NCBI RefSeq assembly: GCF_000754805.1
Contig: NZ_KN150731.1
Location: 3,335,886-3,399,885, forward strand
Source: Yersinia frederiksenii ATCC 33641
GTDB lineage: Bacteria > Pseudomonadota > Gammaproteobacteria > Enterobacterales > Enterobacteriaceae
Direction: 5' to 3'
DNA: 64,000 nt
In this document: in pieces, positions 63,040-64,000 of the stretch
Numbering within the stretch: the first letter of the stretch is position 1
How the letters are laid out: each line of letters starts with the position of its first letter
Made by a program: the position numbers and the translations under genes
Notes under the pieces: generated by a model
Told to the model about the DNA's origin: nothing
The model's input: only the letters and a program-made list of their open reading frames with translations
Database searches by the model: none

Positions 63040-64000
63040 GCTTGAAACCTCTTTTGCTGATTTGGGGCTATCTGCTCCTATTCTTTCTGCCCTTACTGCT
63101 TTGGGTTACGAAAAACCATCTCCAATTCAATTGGAATGTATTCCGCACCTGTTGAACGGTCGCGATGTTCTTGGTATGGCGCAAACCGGTAGTGGTAAAA
63201 CCGCTGCTTTCGGGCTTCCGCTGTTGCACAACATTGATCCAGAACTGAAAGCACCACAGGTGCTGGTACTGGCTCCAACCCGTGAGTTGGCGATTCAGGT
63301 TGCTGAAGCATTAACTAGCTTCTCTAAAGATATTAAAGGCGTTAACGTTGTGGCCCTGTACGGCGGCCAGCGTTATGACGTCCAATTGCGCGCTTTGCGC
63401 CAGGGGCCACAAGTTGTTGTTGGCACCCCAGGTCGTCTGTTAGACCACCTGAAACGCGGTACCCTTAATCTGTCCAACCTGAAAGGTTTAGTGCTGGACG
63501 AAGCAGATGAAATGCTGCGCATGGGCTTTATCGAAGACGTCGAAAACATTCTGGCTCAGATCCCAGCAGAACATCAGACTGCGTTGTTCTCTGCGACTAT
63601 GCCTGAAGCGATTCGCCGTATTACCCGTCGCTTTATGAAAGAGCCACAGGAAGTCCGCATTCAGTCTAGCGTGACAACTCGCCCTGACATTAGCCAGGTT
63701 TATTGGAAAGTGGGCGGTGGCTATCGTAAAAACGAAGCGCTGGTACGTTTCCTGGAAGCTGAAGATTTCGACGCGGCTATCATTTTTGTGCGAACTAAAA
63801 ACGCCACTCTGGAAGTTGCAGAAGCCCTTGAGCGTAGCGGTTATAGCAGTGCTGCACTGAACGGCGATATGAACCAGGCCCTGCGTGAGCAGACTCTGGA
63901 GCGTCTGAAAGATGGCCGTTTGGATATTCTGATTGCAACTGACGTTGCTGCACGTGGTTTGGACGTTGAGCGTATCAGCCTAGTTGTAAACTATGATATC
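63029..64000 (+). CDS. deaD: DeaD/CsdA, cold-shock DEAD-box RNA helicase (3' end beyond the window)
   Basis: Partial gene, 324 codons visible, open to the end of the window. Start ATG 63029 ([19 protein letters not shown]) with AATGAGGCACG upstream. Helicase motifs: AQTGSGKT (I), PTRELA (Ia), TPGRLLDHL (Ib), DEADEML (II), SATMPE (III), IFVRTKN (IV) and [10 protein letters not shown] (V). Unwinds RNA duplexes in 50S assembly and mRNA decay at low temperature. The segment [12 protein letters not shown] has one residue more than the E. coli YWTVWGMRKNE as I recall it. Confidence 0.97.
   Translation, partial: MTTELETSFADLGLSAPILSALTALGYEKPSPIQLECIPHLLNGRDVLGMAQTGSGKTAAFGLPLLHNIDPELKAPQVLVLAPTRELAIQVAEALTSFSKDIKGVNVVALYGGQRYDVQLRALRQGPQVVVGTPGRLLDHLKRGTLNLSNLKGLVLDEADEMLRMGFIEDVENILAQIPAEHQTALFSATMPEAIRRITRRFMKEPQEVRIQSSVTTRPDISQVYWKVGGGYRKNEALVRFLEAEDFDAAIIFVRTKNATLEVAEALERSGYSSAALNGDMNQALREQTLERLKDGRLDILIATDVAARGLDVERISLVVNYDI

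Overview
The window is chromosomal core DNA of an enterobacterium, most probably a Yersinia. The evidence is: moderate GC content; near-complete gene-by-gene agreement with E. coli gene order in long blocks; at least five ERIC repeats (127-bp family), which are abundant in yersiniae; and pmrAB lying behind dacB instead of beside eptA. Genus is an inference from sequence character, not from a database search. I see no prophage, insertion sequence, CRISPR array, toxin-antitoxin locus or recognisable defence system.

Layout. 1-9.1 kb: the end of hflX, hflK-hflC, yjeT, purA, nsrR, rnr and rlmB, with ERIC elements in the hflX/hflK, nsrR/rnr, rnr/rlmB and rlmB/aidB gaps. 9.3-12.7 kb: aidB, bsmA, yjfP and a yjfY-like DUF1471 gene. 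13.0-14.5 kb: the rpsF-priB-rpsR-rplI operon. 14.6-23.9 kb: oapA/ytfB, fklB, ytfE, cpdB, cysQ, ytfJ, ytfK, ytfL and msrA. 24.1-34 kb: tamA-tamB-ytfP, ppa, a wrecked chemoreceptor gene, fbp and mpl. 34.1-37.2 kb: two tandem yhcN-like genes, argR and mdh. 37.3-39.3 kb: a divergent pair of Mu-phage-type DNA-binding proteins (a Ner-like sfsB and a MuA/repressor N-domain protein), then ispB. 39.5-51.9 kb: rplU-rpmA-yhbE-obgE, the opposing dacB-pmrA-pmrB cluster, greA, yhbY, rlmE-ftsH and folP-glmM. 52-64 kb: secG, tRNA-Leu(GAG), initiator tRNA, rimP-nusA-infB-rbfA-truB-rpsO-pnp, nlpI, the 26-codon yrbN and deaD (cut by the window end).

How the genes fit together. Most of the window serves translation, RNA turnover and envelope quality control: ribosomal proteins, rRNA methyltransferases (RlmB, RlmE), RNase R, PNPase, DeaD, NusA, IF2, RimP, RbfA, TruB, ObgE and YhbY; HflKC with FtsH; TamAB, NlpI and PBP4. 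A nitrosative-stress link is visible: nsrR is present, and a near-perfect NsrR-type palindrome lies in front of ytfE.

The most interesting leads are not new machines but small things. They are: yrbN overlapping the deaD start; the Ner/Mu-repressor-like divergent pair with an inverted repeat between them; a tandem yhcN duplication with a CRP-like site; ERIC insertions inside probable operons; a chemoreceptor reduced to its ends; tandem terminators before rimP; and a perfect GC palindrome between infB and rbfA. I did not find a convincing undescribed multi-gene system.
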